Positions 36,466-47,110 are shown, counted from the stretch's first letter. The stretch: DNA of 64,000 bases from Candidatus Gastranaerophilales bacterium (GCA_944324305.1 CALUVV010000010.1:22732-86731); one strand, 5' to 3'. Notes: generated from the sequence alone by a model not told the origin. Program-made: numbers and translations.

Positions 36466-36967
36466 TCAGCACCCCTAAAATTTCTTTTACAATATCGTAA
36501 GGCTTTTTGCCTGTTGTGTCAATTGTAAAATGCGCTTTTTGATAATTTTTTTCACGAAGCTGCATTATGGAAGCGATTTTTTCTACGGAAAAATTTTTCT
36601 TTAAAAGCGGCCGATGGTTTTCTTGTTTTATTCTCTCGTAAATTTCCTGCGGTGTTGCCTTCAGGTAGATTACGTCGGCATTTTCAAGCATGATTTGACG
36701 GTTTTCTACGCTTTCAAAAGCTCCGCCGCCGGCTGAAATTATGTAATTTTTCTCTTTGCAGAATTTTTTTATCTTTTCGGTTTCAAGCATTCTGAAAAAG
36801 GGTTCTCCGTGTTTGAGGAAAATTTCGGAGATTTTTTTCTGCGTGCTTTTTTCTATCTCCGCGTCTATGTCGGTATAAAGATAATCAGGAAGTTCCCTGC
36901 TTAATTCTGCTCCCACAGTCGTTTTCCCGCTGCCCATCATGCCGATTAATACAATATTGTTCTTCAT
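36458..36967 (-). CDS. aroK: Shikimate kinase
   Basis: Phosphorylates shikimate. 169 residues, with P-loop GMMGSGKTTVG at about 8-18, DIDAEIE (Mg and shikimate), ISAGGGAF and HRPLL. First gene of the aroK-aroB unit. The -10-like TAAAAT (36975-36980) is 7 nt before the ATG, so it may be leaderless. Confidence 0.95.
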   Translation of the reverse strand: MKNNIVLIGMMGSGKTTVGAELSRELPDYLYTDIDAEIEKSTQKKISEIFLKHGEPFFRMLETEKIKKFCKEKNYIISAGGGAFESVENRQIMLENADVIYLKATPQEIYERIKQENHRPLLKKNFSVEKIASIMQLREKNYQKAHFTIDTTGKKPYDIVKEILGVLNG

Positions 36968-36984
36968 AACTCATATTTTACAAT

Positions 36985-37020
36985 AAAAAAAGACTTGCTT
37001 ATACAACAGCAAGTCTTTTT
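36985..37020. terminator. Intrinsic terminator after ctpA
   Basis: AAAAAGACTTGCT/AGCAAGTCTTTTT with a short loop and T-rich tail on the minus strand; sits between ctpA and aroK, same direction. Confidence 0.85.
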
Positions 37021-37034
37021 CTTATTTCTTTTAT

Positions 37035-38255
37035 TTATTGAGCTGCTATTTCCTGTCCGTTTGTCATTTTTGTAAGAACTTCGATAGCTTTTTTCAATTG
37101 TAAGTCATTTTTGTTTTTAACGTCGTCTTCCGTTAATTTTACCTCAATATCGGGTGTAATCCCTTTTTTGTTAATATCTGTTCCGTTAGGTGTGAGATAT
37201 TTTTGGATTGTGATATTAATGCCTGATTCGTACGGAAGTTTGTTAATTTCCTGTACCAAGCCTTTACCGAAAGACTGTTCTCCGATAATAACTGCTCTGT
37301 GGTTGTCTTTCATTGCTCCCGAGAAAATTTCTGAAGCTGATGCGGAACCTTTGTTGATAAGTACTACAACAGGTTTTTTTGTATAAACTCCTGCGGAAGC
37401 TCTCTGTGTTTCTTTGTAACCGTCCCTGTCAACCGTGCTTACGATTGTACCGCCGTCAAGAAACATGTCCGAAATATAGATTGCGTTTGTCAAAAGCCCG
37501 CCCGGGTTTGAGCGAAGGTCAATGATAAACCCTTTTTTATCTCTGTTGTTATTTAAAATCGTACCGAATTCCGTTGCAGCATTTCTGCTTATGAACGAGC
37601 TTAATCTTATGTAGCAGAAATCTTCGGGAAGTTTTACGTCTGTCGGAAGTTTCTGTGAGATAGATTTAACTTCTATTTCTGCACGTGTAATTACGTATTT
37701 TTTAGGAGCTGTATCTTTGCGTTTAACAAGCAAAGTAACCTGTGTTCCTTCTTTACCTCTGATTTTGTCGGCAGCTTTGTCAACCGTAATACCTTTGGTG
37801 CTCATGCCGTCAATTTCAAGAATTTCGTCATCGGCCTGCAATCCTGCCTTTTCTGCGGGAGTATCTTCAATCGGAGCAATTACCGTCAGTTTTCCGTCTT
37901 TAACGGCGATTTGAATACCGATACCCTTTAAAGAACCTTTAATCGAACTTGTTTCGTCTGCAAATTCTTTGGGATCCAAAAATTTTGTGTAAGGGTCGTT
38001 TAAACTTGCAACCATAGTGTTTATGGCAACGTAAGCATCTTCGTTTGTGTGAATTTTGCTGTCATATTTGTGCCGCCATTTAGCCCAATCCTGCCGGTTG
38101 TTTGACTGGTCTACAAATTTGTTGTTGATTAATCTCCAGACATTGTCGTATAAATCCGTCGGGCTGTAAGCAAATACATTATCTCTGATTACCCAGCCTG
38201 AGAGGAACAAAAATGCCCCCAAAAATATAATGCTTTTTTTCATAATGTTTCTCAT
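37035..38255 (-). CDS. ctpA: Carboxy-terminal processing protease (S41)
   Basis: Periplasmic serine protease. 406 residues: signal peptide, PDZ domain (about 110-195, GIGIQIAVKDGKL to KAADKIRGKEG) and the S41 core with catalytic Ser in NKGSASASEIFSGA and Lys in SFGKGLVQ. CtpA in cyanobacteria trims D1; in non-photosynthetic bacteria relatives act on envelope proteins. GGAGGG lies upstream of ATG 38255; a second in-frame Met four codons on also fits the signal peptide. Confidence 0.93.
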   Translation of the reverse strand: MRNIMKKSIIFLGAFLFLSGWVIRDNVFAYSPTDLYDNVWRLINNKFVDQSNNRQDWAKWRHKYDSKIHTNEDAYVAINTMVASLNDPYTKFLDPKEFADETSSIKGSLKGIGIQIAVKDGKLTVIAPIEDTPAEKAGLQADDEILEIDGMSTKGITVDKAADKIRGKEGTQVTLLVKRKDTAPKKYVITRAEIEVKSISQKLPTDVKLPEDFCYIRLSSFISRNAATEFGTILNNNRDKKGFIIDLRSNPGGLLTNAIYISDMFLDGGTIVSTVDRDGYKETQRASAGVYTKKPVVVLINKGSASASEIFSGAMKDNHRAVIIGEQSFGKGLVQEINKLPYESGINITIQKYLTPNGTDINKKGITPDIEVKLTEDDVKNKNDLQLKKAIEVLTKMTNGQEIAAQ

Positions 38256-38424
38256 TCTTTAACTGTTTCCCTCCAAATACTCTTAACCTTTTTGTGCACA
38301 ACTTAATTATTAAGATGTAAATTTAATAAAAAAGTTTCCTGAGTGACGGCAAGAATTAAAAGTGTTTTTTATTACATAATATCATAATTTTTTCAAAATA
38401 GGAAATTTTCATTACACTTTAAAA

Positions 38425-38583
38425 CTATTTTTTATCCTCGCACAGGAGCAAATAGGTTAACATTTCAAGCCGTGAGAGAATTTCAATGTAGCATTCCAAA
38501 GTAATGTCAAGATTGTTTTTTGCAGCTTCTTTGCTGATTTCGATTGTTTTCAAGATTTCTTTTTTCAAGTTTTGGTTCATCAT
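38425..38583 (-). CDS. Small 52-residue helical protein
   Basis: ATG 38583 with GAGGA 7 nt upstream (38591-38595); stop TAG at 38425-38427. Mostly helix (NLKKEILKTIEISKEA, then CYIEILSRLEMLTYLLL). Unknown. It is divergent from the Xre gene at 38740 and may be regulated by it, the same layout as 7852/8075. Confidence 0.55.
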   Translation of the reverse strand: MMNQNLKKEILKTIEISKEAAKNNLDITLECYIEILSRLEMLTYLLLCEDKK

Positions 38584-38689
38584 ATTTTATTCCTCATTTT
38601 TTCTAACAAAAGTATTATATAACGCAACAAAAAATAAATCAAGAAAAAACGGAAATAAAATTAAAATAATTAAATTTAAAGCAGAAAAA

Positions 38690-38733
38690 TGTCAATATGG
38701 CTGATTTTCAGAAGTGTCAATATAGTTGATAAT
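38690..38733. promoter_or_regulatory. Repeated TGTCAATAT sites and -10 box before Xre gene
   Basis: TGTCAATAT occurs at 38690-38698 and 38715-38723. The second extends to TCAATATAGTTGA, an inverted repeat overlapping the -10 GATAAT (38728-38733), which lies 6 nt before ATG 38740. Resembles the motifs before the Xre gene at 8075. Confidence 0.5.
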
Positions 38734-38739
38734 AAGGGC

Positions 38740-38955
38740 ATGGATAATGAATATCTGAAGAAATTTGCACAGCATTTAAAAAAAATCAGGAAAGAGAAAA
38801 ATATTAAGCAGGATGACTTTTTAGATGTAAACGGAATTTCGAGATCAACCATTGCTATGGTTGAAACTGCCAAGACGGATATCACTCTCTCAAAATTAAA
38901 AATTATAGCAGATGTACTGGGTGTAAACCTGAAAGAATTGCTTGATTTTGACTAA
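38740..38955 (+). CDS. Xre-family helix-turn-helix regulator
   Basis: 71 residues from ATG 38740 (the frame is open to 38689, but the upstream part is operator sequence). HTH_3: KEKNIKQDDFLDVNGISRSTI, then VETAKTDITLSKLKIIADVL. Probably autoregulatory. Its stop overlaps the end of the convergent metallophosphoesterase gene by 4 nt. Confidence 0.8.
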   Translation: MDNEYLKKFAQHLKKIRKEKNIKQDDFLDVNGISRSTIAMVETAKTDITLSKLKIIADVLGVNLKELLDFD

Positions 38956-39716
38956 TCAAAGGTTATTACGGTTATTTCCGGCGGACAATTAAATCTTACG
39001 GGCAGAATACTTGTTCCCAGACCATATGTTGTATATATTTTCTTACCGTTATCATCCAAAAAGCCGTCAGAGTATTTTTTTCCGAATTTAGACGGCACAA
39101 TTAAAGCGTTTTTAAGTCTTATCTGGCCGCCATGAAGATGTCCTGCCAGTGTTAGATTTACGCTGTAAGGTACATCAGGCATTATGTCAGGTGTATGACT
39201 TAGCAATATAACGGGTTTTCCGTTTAATGGCAGTGCTTTTTTTACATCAGGATTTCCCGTCTGCAAATCGTCAACACCGGCTATGCAGAAATAATCAAAA
39301 CATACATTACTGTTTAATAAAACTTTTATTTTATTTTTTTCAAGTTCCGTAATAACTTCTTCTTTTCCCTGCCACCCGTCGTGATTGCCTATAACTGCGT
39401 ATGTTCCGTACTTTGAGTGTATGTTTGAGAATTCTTTTGCAATTTTGTCAATTGTCATTGACATTCCTTTTTTGTGGCCGTTTACGTAATCTCCGCCCAA
39501 TAGCACAATATCTGGGTTCTGTTCGTTTATTGCTCTTATAACTCTTTTAAGCCTGAACATTTCATACGGTTTTATGTGAAAATCACTCGCAAAAACTACT
39601 TTGAGGCCTTTAAGATTTTTGTCATTGATTTTTATATGTTTGACGGTTAAAATATTGGGTTCGATAAAAACCGCCCAAACACTAATACAAATTAAAATTA
39701 AAATAATAAATTTCAT
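38952..39716 (-). CDS. Calcineurin-like metallophosphoesterase, membrane anchored
   Basis: 254 residues. N-terminal hydrophobic segment (FIILILICISVWAVFI), then the phosphoesterase signature: VFASDFHIKP, DIVLLGGDYVNG, VIGNHDGW, LLSHTPD and LAGHLHGGQ. All five metal-binding motifs are intact. It resembles the YkuE/YpbG-type cell-envelope enzymes, some of which act on lipid A or lipid pyrophosphates; substrate unknown. An extended -10 (TGTTATAAT, 39724-39732) lies 7 nt before the ATG. Confidence 0.87.
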   Translation of the reverse strand: MKFIILILICISVWAVFIEPNILTVKHIKINDKNLKGLKVVFASDFHIKPYEMFRLKRVIRAINEQNPDIVLLGGDYVNGHKKGMSMTIDKIAKEFSNIHSKYGTYAVIGNHDGWQGKEEVITELEKNKIKVLLNSNVCFDYFCIAGVDDLQTGNPDVKKALPLNGKPVILLSHTPDIMPDVPYSVNLTLAGHLHGGQIRLKNALIVPSKFGKKYSDGFLDDNGKKIYTTYGLGTSILPVRFNCPPEITVITFD

Positions 39717-39746
39717 AATATTTATTATAACATATAGGATTATAAT

Positions 39747-39762
39747 ATACCCGAACGGGTAT
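39747..39762. promoter_or_regulatory. Palindrome at the -35 position of the metallophosphoesterase promoter
   Basis: ATACCCGAACGGGTAT, 7-bp arms, about 18 bp upstream of the -10 at 39724-39729. Further TACGGG and TTCGGG half-sites lie to the right. Likely a regulator site; the regulator is not known. Confidence 0.45.
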
Positions 39763-39826
39763 TTTAATAAATACGGGAAATATAATTAATTATATTCGGG
39801 CAAATATATAATATACATATAATATA

Positions 39827-39851
39827 AAAAAACTCCCTTTTGGGAGTTTTT
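39827..39851 (-). terminator. Intrinsic terminator after rpoD
   Basis: AAAAACTCCC/GGGAGTTTTT with a TTTT loop, just after the rpoD stop; symmetric. Confidence 0.85.
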
Positions 39852-39855
39852 ATGT

Positions 39856-40956
39856 TTAAGATTCAACGTATTCTCTTAAGCGCTTGCTTCTGTTCGGGTG
39901 GCGTAATTTTCTCAGAGCCTTTGCCTCAATTTGTCTGATACGTTCACGGGTTACACCGAACAATTGCCCGACTTCTTCAAGAGTTCTCTGGCGGCCGTCG
40001 TCCATGCCGAAACGAAGTCTTAATACATCACGTTCTCTCGGTGAGAGTGTGCAGAGTACTTCTGCCAAATCTTCCCTTAAAAGTTCGGAAGCTACCGTTT
40101 TGATAGGCGCATCGGCTTCTTTGTCTTCGATAAAATCACCTAAGCGTGAATCTTCTTCTTTACCGATAGGAGTTTCCAATGATAAAGGTTCTTGTGCAAT
40201 TTTGATGATTTCGCGGAGTTTCGGGATTGAAACATTCATTTCAATAGCAAGTTCGTCTTCTGTCGGTTTTCTTGAAAGTTCCTGAGCAAGACGTCTGGTA
40301 ACTTTTTTCAATTTATTAATTGTTTCAACCATGTGAACAGGAATACGGATAGTTCTTGCCTGATCCGCGATTGCTCTTGTAATTGCCTGTCTAATCCACC
40401 AGGTTGCGTATGTTGAGAATTTAAAACCTCTTTCGTGGTCAAATTTTTCTGCGGCGCGGATAAGACCTAAGTTACCTTCCTGAATAAGGTCTAAGAAAAG
40501 CATGCCGCGTCCGACATATTTTTTAGCAATGCTTACAACCAAACGAAGGTTAGCCTGAACGAGTTTTCTTTTGGCGATAGCACCGGGGGTTCCGCCTTCA
40601 AGAATTTTTCTGGCAAGTTCGATTTCTTCGTTTGCCGATAAAAGTTTAATTCTTCCGATTTCTCTTAAATATAATCTTACGGGGTCGTCAACAGCAATTC
40701 CTTTGGGTACTTCAAAATCGGATTCCGAGCCTTCCTCATGGCTGTTCATCATATATATATCGTCTAAATTGACTTTGCTTTCCATTTTTTCGGTAACGAT
40801 ATCTTCGATGTTATCGGTGCTTATGTCCATGTTCATGTAGTTAACACCGTCGGCATCGCCTGATAGGGCGCCGTCTTCATCTATTTCATGCAAGTCAAGA
40901 TTATCTTCATCCATAATGCTTACGATAGAGGAGCTGCTTTGTCTTTTTTTACTCAT
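39856..40956 (-). CDS. rpoD: Primary sigma factor RpoD/SigA
   Basis: Housekeeping sigma-70 of RNA polymerase. 366 residues: short acidic N-terminus instead of a long region 1.1, region 1.2 ([18 protein letters not shown]), and regions 2.1-2.4 with [18 protein letters not shown]. Region 3 and a complete 4.2 ([30 protein letters not shown]) follow. Overlaps the end of dnaG by 8 nt, the classic dnaG-rpoD order, without rpsU. Confidence 0.96.
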   Translation of the reverse strand: MSKKRQSSSSIVSIMDEDNLDLHEIDEDGALSGDADGVNYMNMDISTDNIEDIVTEKMESKVNLDDIYMMNSHEEGSESDFEVPKGIAVDDPVRLYLREIGRIKLLSANEEIELARKILEGGTPGAIAKRKLVQANLRLVVSIAKKYVGRGMLFLDLIQEGNLGLIRAAEKFDHERGFKFSTYATWWIRQAITRAIADQARTIRIPVHMVETINKLKKVTRRLAQELSRKPTEDELAIEMNVSIPKLREIIKIAQEPLSLETPIGKEEDSRLGDFIEDKEADAPIKTVASELLREDLAEVLCTLSPRERDVLRLRFGMDDGRQRTLEEVGQLFGVTRERIRQIEAKALRKLRHPNRSKRLREYVES

Positions 40957-42829
40957 TCATTTTCTCCAATTTTAATCTGTTATTTATCTTATCTCTTAGC
41001 TGCATTTGAATTTTCAGGGCTTCTGTTTCGTTATCATTTGCGCTTTTATATAAATTACGTATTTGTTCTTGTTCTTGTTTTACCTGACATTCTTTGATTT
41101 TGTTAATATTCTCTTTGATTGCCGTTGCAAAATCATTATCTTCAAGGTTTTGGAAAGTTTCGGAAATACTTATCAAATCCGTTATAATTTTTTGTGTTTC
41201 CGGTTCATTAACGAAGGCTGTGTAGAGCTTTTCGATTAATTCTTTCACATTATTTACGGTACATGTTAATTTGTCAATTGTAGATTTTACATTTATTAAC
41301 GTTTCGTCCGTAAACGGGGTATCGCCTATCATTTGCCTGATTTGTTCAAATGAGAAATGATTGCCGGTTACAAGAAAAACGCTCAATAAATTTTTTTGCG
41401 CTTTTTCTGAGATTGATATATTTTTCTTAACAATTTTTTCAACGCTTTTGTAAGGCGATGATGAACTGCTTTGTGATTTTTTTATTTCCCGCATAAGCGC
41501 GTTTTCGTCAATATTAAGTGTATTTGCAATCATTCTTACATATTCTGATTGAACGATTTCGTTGTTAATTTCCTGCAAAAGCGGGATAATTTCTTTTACG
41601 GTTTTTGTTTTTTCAATAGGTGTTTTGGGCTTATCTTTCATTATGCTGTTAAGCTGAAAATCAAGCAAAAGAGGGGCATGTGCCATATACTCTTTGTAGC
41701 TTTCGGCACCGACAGAGCGTATAAATTCGTCGGGGTCTTTGCCTTCCGGTGGTGCTATTACTCTTATTTCGCATGAATATTTATCATTAGAAGTTGATAT
41801 GTAGCTTTCGTCAAACTGTTTAATATTACCCAGTCCCGTAAAAGCTTCTTTAATAAGTTCCGCATTTCTGTTTGTTGCTTTTTGTCCTGCCGCGTCTGTA
41901 TCAAAAGAAAGATAAATTCTTCTTGAAGGAGTGTATCTGGAAAGCAGCTTGATATGGTCTGCCGTTAACGATGTTCCGCAGGAAGCGACTGCATTTTCAA
42001 TTCCGTGCGCCTGAGCCGAGATTACGTCAAAATAGCCTTCCATTAAAACAACGCTGTCATCATTTTTAATAGCATCCTTTGCCGTATAAAGCCCGTATAA
42101 CAGTTTGCTTTTATTATATATTAATGAATCCGAAGAATTTAAATACTTGGGCTGCTGGTCTTTTTCAATTGCTCTTGCTCCGAATGCGACGAATTCTCCG
42201 AATTCATTCTGAATAGGGATAATAATACGGTTACGGAACCTGTCTATGTATTCGCCTTCACGTGTTTTAATTATCAGGCCGGCTTTTTCCATAACGTCTT
42301 CGGAAAATTCGTTTCTGAATTTTTTATAAAACATTGCAAATGCTTTTGGAGCCAGACCGAGATTAAACTTTTGAATAATTTCTTTTGTTATTCCCCGTCC
42401 CGTTAGATAATCCATAACTTCTGTTGTTTCGGGTTCTTTGTCTTTTAAAAGTCTGAGATTATAAAATTCAACGGCTTTGGTGCAGGCCTTAATCATTTCT
42501 TCTTTAAGCCCTTTGGGTTCGGATTTATTGAAGTTTTTTGGCATGTCAAGGCCGTATTTCTGTGCAAGCTCTCTTAAAACTTCGATGAATTCTTTGTTTT
42601 GTGTTTTCATCATAAATGTGAGAGCATCTCCGCCTTCTCCGCAGCCGAAGCATTTGTAAATTCCCAAATTCGGATTTACGGAAAAAGAAGGGGTTTTTTC
42701 TTTGTGAAAAGGGCATAATCCCCAGTAATGACCGCCGTTTTTCTTTAGTATAACCTGTTCGGAAACGACTTCAACAATATCAAGACGGTCTTTAATTTGT
42801 GATACTAATTCTTCGATAGTGTTAGCCAT
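40949..42829 (-). CDS. dnaG: DNA primase
   Basis: Makes RNA primers at the fork. 626 residues: CHC2 zinc finger (CPFH...CFGC, about 39-63), catalytic core with [14 protein letters not shown] (TOPRIM) and DTDAAGQKA, then the helical C-terminal helicase-binding domain. Promoter: TTGATT, 17-nt spacer, TAAACT (42836-42841), 6 nt before the ATG, so leaderless. Operon with rpoD. Confidence 0.95.
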   Translation of the reverse strand: MANTIEELVSQIKDRLDIVEVVSEQVILKKNGGHYWGLCPFHKEKTPSFSVNPNLGIYKCFGCGEGGDALTFMMKTQNKEFIEVLRELAQKYGLDMPKNFNKSEPKGLKEEMIKACTKAVEFYNLRLLKDKEPETTEVMDYLTGRGITKEIIQKFNLGLAPKAFAMFYKKFRNEFSEDVMEKAGLIIKTREGEYIDRFRNRIIIPIQNEFGEFVAFGARAIEKDQQPKYLNSSDSLIYNKSKLLYGLYTAKDAIKNDDSVVLMEGYFDVISAQAHGIENAVASCGTSLTADHIKLLSRYTPSRRIYLSFDTDAAGQKATNRNAELIKEAFTGLGNIKQFDESYISTSNDKYSCEIRVIAPPEGKDPDEFIRSVGAESYKEYMAHAPLLLDFQLNSIMKDKPKTPIEKTKTVKEIIPLLQEINNEIVQSEYVRMIANTLNIDENALMREIKKSQSSSSSPYKSVEKIVKKNISISEKAQKNLLSVFLVTGNHFSFEQIRQMIGDTPFTDETLINVKSTIDKLTCTVNNVKELIEKLYTAFVNEPETQKIITDLISISETFQNLEDNDFATAIKENINKIKECQVKQEQEQIRNLYKSANDNETEALKIQMQLRDKINNRLKLEKMNE

Positions 42830-42901
42830 AATTCCAGTTTACCATTAACATAAACATAAATCAAAAATATACCTATTAGGGTAATTGATTATGAAAATTC
42901 C

Positions 42902-44344
42902 ATGACTATCATTAATTTTGTTATGAAAAATCTGTTATCCTCGGCAGAAAATAAAGATATTATTTATGTAGATAACGTTAAAGAGCTTAAAAATATTAAA
43001 GGTCTTATAAATAAAAGACTTTGTATAATTAAAACAGATTTTAAAGATATAGACAAGATAAAAAAATTTTGCAAATCCTTCCCCAAACTCGAAATATGGC
43101 TTGCGACAAGGAATATGTCAAGGCATAATATTTTAACGGCAAACTCCTGCGGTGTTAAAAATGTCATTGAGTATCCGATTAAAAAAGAAGTTTTAAAAGA
43201 TTTGCTAAAAGATAACAGCCAAAAAAATTTTGGGCGAAATTCCGAAAAAGACGAAAAAAAATTTGCCTGCTTAAACGGTCAGAAAGTAATGATTGTTGAC
43301 GATAATCCTTTTAATATCGAACTTTTGGAAGAAACTTTAAAAACATTAAATCTTAATTTGACTTCCTGCCAAAAACCTAAAGATGCTGCAAAAATTGTTG
43401 ACAATGAAAAATTTGACCTGTTTTTGCTTGACATTATGATGCCTGAATTGTCAGGGTTTGAGCTTGCCGAAAAAATTCAAAGTACAAAATTAAATTCGGA
43501 AACTCCTATTGTATTTATTTCGGCTCTGTCGGATGCGGAAAATAAAGTTAAAAGTTTTGATTTAGGCTCTTATGCATATATTGAAAAACCGTTTAATATT
43601 AAAGTTGTTAAATCACAAATATGTAATCTTTTAAAAACAACCTGCGAGAGAGAAAATCATACAAAACAGCAGGATTCATACTGGGCAATGGTTACCCACG
43701 ATATGAAAGGACCCGTGCAGGCTGAACTTTCAGCTTTAAATATTTTGCTTAAAAATAATGAAGGTAATTTTAATGAATGGCAGATTGAAATCCTTAATGA
43801 TATGGTCAGTTCCGCAAAATATCTGCAAACTCTTATTGCAAATGTTTTACAGAAATTTAAGTGTGACAACGGGACTGTAGTTATTACCAAACAGCCGAAT
43901 TCATTTAAAAAACTTATAACTGAATGCTGCGACGAGCTTCAATATATTGCTTCGGAAAGAGATATAATAATAAAAGCATTTTACGACAGCGGAATTGATG
44001 AATTTTTGTTTGACTATGACGAGATAAAGCGTGTTTTGCATAACCTTTTGACAAATGCATTAAAATACAGCTATAAACACAGAGAAATTTTAATTACGGT
44101 TAAAGATGACAAAAATAATATTATAGTATCAATTAAGAATTACGGTATGGGTATAGACCTTGAAAATCCTGACGATGTTTTTGACAAATTTACATCTTAC
44201 TGCGAAAAATATAAAAGTATAAGTACAGGTTTGGGGTTGTATATTGCAAAAGAAATAGTTTCCGCTCACGGAGGGGGTATACATTTTAAAAGTTCTTTGA
44301 ATGACAAAACTATAGTTACTTTTAATTTGCCAGTAAAAGCATAA
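42902..44344 (+). CDS. Hybrid histidine kinase with tandem N-terminal receivers
   Basis: 480 residues, cytoplasmic. Residues ~1-105 look like a degenerate receiver ([17 protein letters not shown] matches the alpha4-beta5-alpha5 end, but no phospho-Asp). Residues ~125-240 are an intact receiver: [14 protein letters not shown] with the phospho-Asp, SALSD and EKPFN. Then HisKA with H in VTHDMKGP, and HATPase with [10 protein letters not shown] and [12 protein letters not shown]. Receiver-first kinases usually relay or time responses. No output regulator is adjacent. Start assigned to ATG 42902; 42923 is also possible. Confidence 0.88.
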   Translation: MTIINFVMKNLLSSAENKDIIYVDNVKELKNIKGLINKRLCIIKTDFKDIDKIKKFCKSFPKLEIWLATRNMSRHNILTANSCGVKNVIEYPIKKEVLKDLLKDNSQKNFGRNSEKDEKKFACLNGQKVMIVDDNPFNIELLEETLKTLNLNLTSCQKPKDAAKIVDNEKFDLFLLDIMMPELSGFELAEKIQSTKLNSETPIVFISALSDAENKVKSFDLGSYAYIEKPFNIKVVKSQICNLLKTTCERENHTKQQDSYWAMVTHDMKGPVQAELSALNILLKNNEGNFNEWQIEILNDMVSSAKYLQTLIANVLQKFKCDNGTVVITKQPNSFKKLITECCDELQYIASERDIIIKAFYDSGIDEFLFDYDEIKRVLHNLLTNALKYSYKHREILITVKDDKNNIIVSIKNYGMGIDLENPDDVFDKFTSYCEKYKSISTGLGLYIAKEIVSAHGGGIHFKSSLNDKTIVTFNLPVKA

Positions 44345-44346
44345 AC

Positions 44347-44374
44347 TTGATGTTATCCTTTTTTCTCATATAAT
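44347..44374 (+). promoter_or_regulatory. lepA promoter (leaderless)
   Basis: TTGATG (44347-44352), 16-bp spacer, TATAAT (44369-44374), then 7 nt to the ATG at 44382. The T-rich spacer leaves no room for a ribosome site. Confidence 0.7.
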
Positions 44375-44381
44375 AATAATT

Positions 44382-46184
44382 ATGAAGTATAAAGATAATG
44401 TAAGAAATTTTTGTATAATTGCCCACATTGACCACGGAAAATCAACGCTTGCAGACCGCCTGCTTGAAAAAACAGGTACCGTTGCCCAGCGTGATATGCA
44501 GAATCAAATTATGGATTCAATGGATATCGAAAGAGAACGCGGTATTACCATTAAGCTTAATTCCGCAAGAATGAATTATAAGGCTAAAGACGGAAAAGAT
44601 TATATTTTAAATCTTATTGATACTCCCGGCCATGTTGATTTTTCTTATGAAGTTTCACGCTCTCTTGCGGCCTGCGAAGGTGCTTTGCTTATTGTTGACG
44701 CAACACAGGGAGTTGAAGCACAGACACTTGCAAATGTGTATCTTGCAATTGAACAAAATCTTGAAATTATCCCCGTAATTAATAAAATCGATTTGCCTTC
44801 TGCAGATGTGGAAAGAGTTAAGGAAGAAATCGAAGAAGTTTTAGGAATTGATGCATCTCTTGCAATTCCCGTCAGTGCTAAAGCGGGAATTGGGATTGAA
44901 GAAGTTTTGGAAGCCGTTGTTGAATTAATTCCCCCGCCCGTTGACAATTCCGACAAACCCTTAAGAGCTCTTGTTTTTGACAGTGCTTATGATCAGTATC
45001 TCGGGACGCTTTGCTTTTTCAAAATTATGGACGGGAAAATTAAACTGGGCGATAAAGTTAAATTTATGGCGTCAGGCAAAGAATATGATGTTGTTGAACT
45101 CGGTTACCAAACACCTTCAAGAGTTCAGGTGCCCGAACTTGTATGCGGGGATGTAGGATATTTTGCGGGTTCGATTAAAGAATTGACAAGGTTTGTCGGC
45201 GATACGCTTACTAATGTCGAAACTCCTGCAAAAGAACCGCTGCCCGGTTATAAAGAAGCTTTACCTATGGTATTTTCAGGTATGTACCCTGTTGATAATG
45301 ACGAATACGGCGATTTGAAAGAAGCTCTGGAAAAACTTAAACTCAATGACAGCAGTATTACGTTTGAACCTGAAACATCTACTGCTTTAGGTTTCGGTTT
45401 CAGATGCGGATTTTTGGGAATGCTTCATATGGAAATTGCGCAGGAACGTTTGGAGCGTGAATACGGGCTTTCAATCGTAACCACGGCACCTTCGGTAGTT
45501 TATCATGTTTATAAAACTAACGGAGAAATGGTTGAGATTGACAACCCTGCTAATCTTCCGCCCGCACAGCTCAGAGATTATATTGAAGAACCTTATGTAA
45601 AAGTTCAGATTATCGCGCCGAACGATTATGTCGGAACATTAATGGATCTGGCGCAGACAAAGCGCGGTATATTCAAAAATATGTCTTATATTGACAAAGT
45701 ACGCGCAAGCCTTGAATATGAAATACCTTTGAGTGAAGTTATTACAGACTTTTATGACCAGCTTAAATCACGTACAAAGGGTTATGCAAGCATGGATTAC
45801 GAATTTAAAGACTATAAGCGTTCCAAACTTGTCAAACTCGATATTATGCTTGCGGGCGAAGTCGTAGATGCACTTTCTGTTATCTGCCACGAGGACAGTG
45901 CATTTTATATCGGCCAGAAATTAACCGCTAAATTAAAAGATATTATTCCGCGCCAGCTTTTTGAAGTTCCTATTCAGGCCGCTGTCGGCGGACGTGTTAT
46001 CGCAAGAACAAATATCAAGGCAATGCGTAAAAACGTGCTGGATAAGTGTTACGGCGGTGACATTTCGCGTAAGCGAAAGCTTTTGGAAAAACAAAAGAAG
46101 GGCAAAAAACGCATGAAATCTGTCGGACGTGTTGAAGTTCCGCAAGAAGCCTTTATGGCTGTTCTGAGTCTTGAGGAGGAATAA
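44382..46184 (+). CDS. lepA: Elongation factor 4 (LepA)
   Basis: Ribosomal GTPase implicated in back-translocation or initiation. 600 residues, standard length. G1 AHIDHGKST at 13-21, RGITIK, DTPGH, NKIDLP, then domains II, III and V and the LepA-specific C-terminal domain ([27 protein letters not shown]). Its 3' end overlaps the convergent LuxR-type gene by 32 nt. Confidence 0.97.
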   Translation: MKYKDNVRNFCIIAHIDHGKSTLADRLLEKTGTVAQRDMQNQIMDSMDIERERGITIKLNSARMNYKAKDGKDYILNLIDTPGHVDFSYEVSRSLAACEGALLIVDATQGVEAQTLANVYLAIEQNLEIIPVINKIDLPSADVERVKEEIEEVLGIDASLAIPVSAKAGIGIEEVLEAVVELIPPPVDNSDKPLRALVFDSAYDQYLGTLCFFKIMDGKIKLGDKVKFMASGKEYDVVELGYQTPSRVQVPELVCGDVGYFAGSIKELTRFVGDTLTNVETPAKEPLPGYKEALPMVFSGMYPVDNDEYGDLKEALEKLKLNDSSITFEPETSTALGFGFRCGFLGMLHMEIAQERLEREYGLSIVTTAPSVVYHVYKTNGEMVEIDNPANLPPAQLRDYIEEPYVKVQIIAPNDYVGTLMDLAQTKRGIFKNMSYIDKVRASLEYEIPLSEVITDFYDQLKSRTKGYASMDYEFKDYKRSKLVKLDIMLAGEVVDALSVICHEDSAFYIGQKLTAKLKDIIPRQLFEVPIQAAVGGRVIARTNIKAMRKNVLDKCYGGDISRKRKLLEKQKKGKKRMKSVGRVEVPQEAFMAVLSLEEE

Positions 46185-46383
46185 TCCTTTTTAAGATAGC
46201 TATTCTAGTGGCTTCTGTTCTGTTTTTTACCCCCAATTTTTCAAAAATGCCCGTAAGATGTGCTTTTACTGTAGAATTACAGATGCAGAGTTTTTCACTT
46301 ATATCCTTATTACTTTTGCCAAGTACCATTAATTTTAAAACATCCATCTGTCTTTCAGTAAAACCTGGTTTTTTCTTTTTCAT
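46153..46383 (-). CDS. Stand-alone LuxR/GerE-type HTH protein
   Basis: 76 residues: essentially only the GerE DNA-binding domain ([21 protein letters not shown], then [16 protein letters not shown] and [10 protein letters not shown]). There is no receiver or ligand domain, so activity may depend on dimerisation or abundance. Its C-terminal tail is encoded within the end of lepA on the other strand. A 17/18 inverted repeat upstream may be its site. Confidence 0.85.
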   Translation of the reverse strand: MKKKKPGFTERQMDVLKLMVLGKSNKDISEKLCICNSTVKAHLTGIFEKLGVKNRTEATRIAILKRIIPPQDSEQP

Positions 46384-46434
46384 ATTTTTCTTCTCTTCTT
46401 GATTCCATATAAATCTTTTTACTTTATTACAATA

Positions 46435-46538
46435 TTAACAAAACTAAATATTATTACTATTAGCCAAAAGTATATATTTCAGTCATACTGCATAAATCCG
46501 CGATATTGGTTAAATTTTCAAATATTAAGTTTTGTTAA
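46435..46538. promoter_or_regulatory. Divergent region with long inverted repeat, 46384-46672
   Basis: TTAACAAAACTAAATATT at 46435-46452 and its near-complement AATATTAAGTTTTGTTAA at 46521-46538 (17 of 18 match), about 68 bp apart, between the LuxR-type gene and the 46673 gene. They could be paired operator sites or a hairpin. The rest of this 289-bp gap is AT-rich with no gene seen. Confidence 0.5.
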
Positions 46539-46643
46539 AACTTATGTATATAATATATACCATGTACGCAATTTTTAAATACCAAATTACTTTATATAAA
46601 TATGGAAATCAATTAAATAGGATTAAGCAATCTATTAAGAGAA

Positions 46644-46655
46644 TGTGAGTAAAAA
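46644..46655 (+). repeat. 5' flanking element complementary to the gene's own 3' flank (pair 1)
   Basis: TGTGAGTAAAAA upstream of the 46673 gene; exact reverse complement TTTTTACTCACA at 47128-47139, just before its terminator. Confidence 0.65.
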
Positions 46656-46672
46656 AAACGGAGAATGGAATT

Positions 46673-47110
46673 ATGACAAGTATCGGTAAAAATTTCGGAT
46701 TATTTGGCAACCAAGGTATTGGCGGAGTAAATCCTAAAAAGACAAAGGATGTTAAAGCAGATGTACCTGTTGCTAAACCTCAAGTTACGGAACATAAAGA
46801 ACTCGGTGATGAATTATTAACAGCAAACACTTTTTATCCGGGTGTAAGCCTGGGTAAAACCAAACATACTGCCGCACAAACTGCAGATTTGGACGATTTG
46901 ACCGCAGCAGTACAAAATTTAAATCTTTCAAATGTAAGCAGAGCAGATAAAAAGGAAGCGTTTAATGCGGTGCAGGATCCGTTAGTAAAAGCATATATGT
47001 ACGGCAATATTAATAACAGCACCATGAATGCTCTTGCAAATCTGGACGGATTAGGCAGTTTTACCGAATACATGGCTGACGATTTACTGGCTGATGTTGA
47101 AATAGGTTAA
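46673..47110 (+). CDS. Hypothetical 145-residue protein, tandem paralogue 1
   Basis: CGGAGAATGGAATT precedes ATG 46673. Gly-rich start, disordered linker, then a C-terminal helical module (about 80-140: LVKAYMYGNINNSTMNALAN, then LGSFTEYMADDLL). No signal peptide or TM. The next gene also encodes exactly 145 residues with the same plan (a Gly/Asn-rich start and a C-terminal helical module). Each gene has its own ribosome site, terminator and complementary flanks. Confidence 0.65.
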   Translation: MTSIGKNFGLFGNQGIGGVNPKKTKDVKADVPVAKPQVTEHKELGDELLTANTFYPGVSLGKTKHTAAQTADLDDLTAAVQNLNLSNVSRADKKEAFNAVQDPLVKAYMYGNINNSTMNALANLDGLGSFTEYMADDLLADVEIG

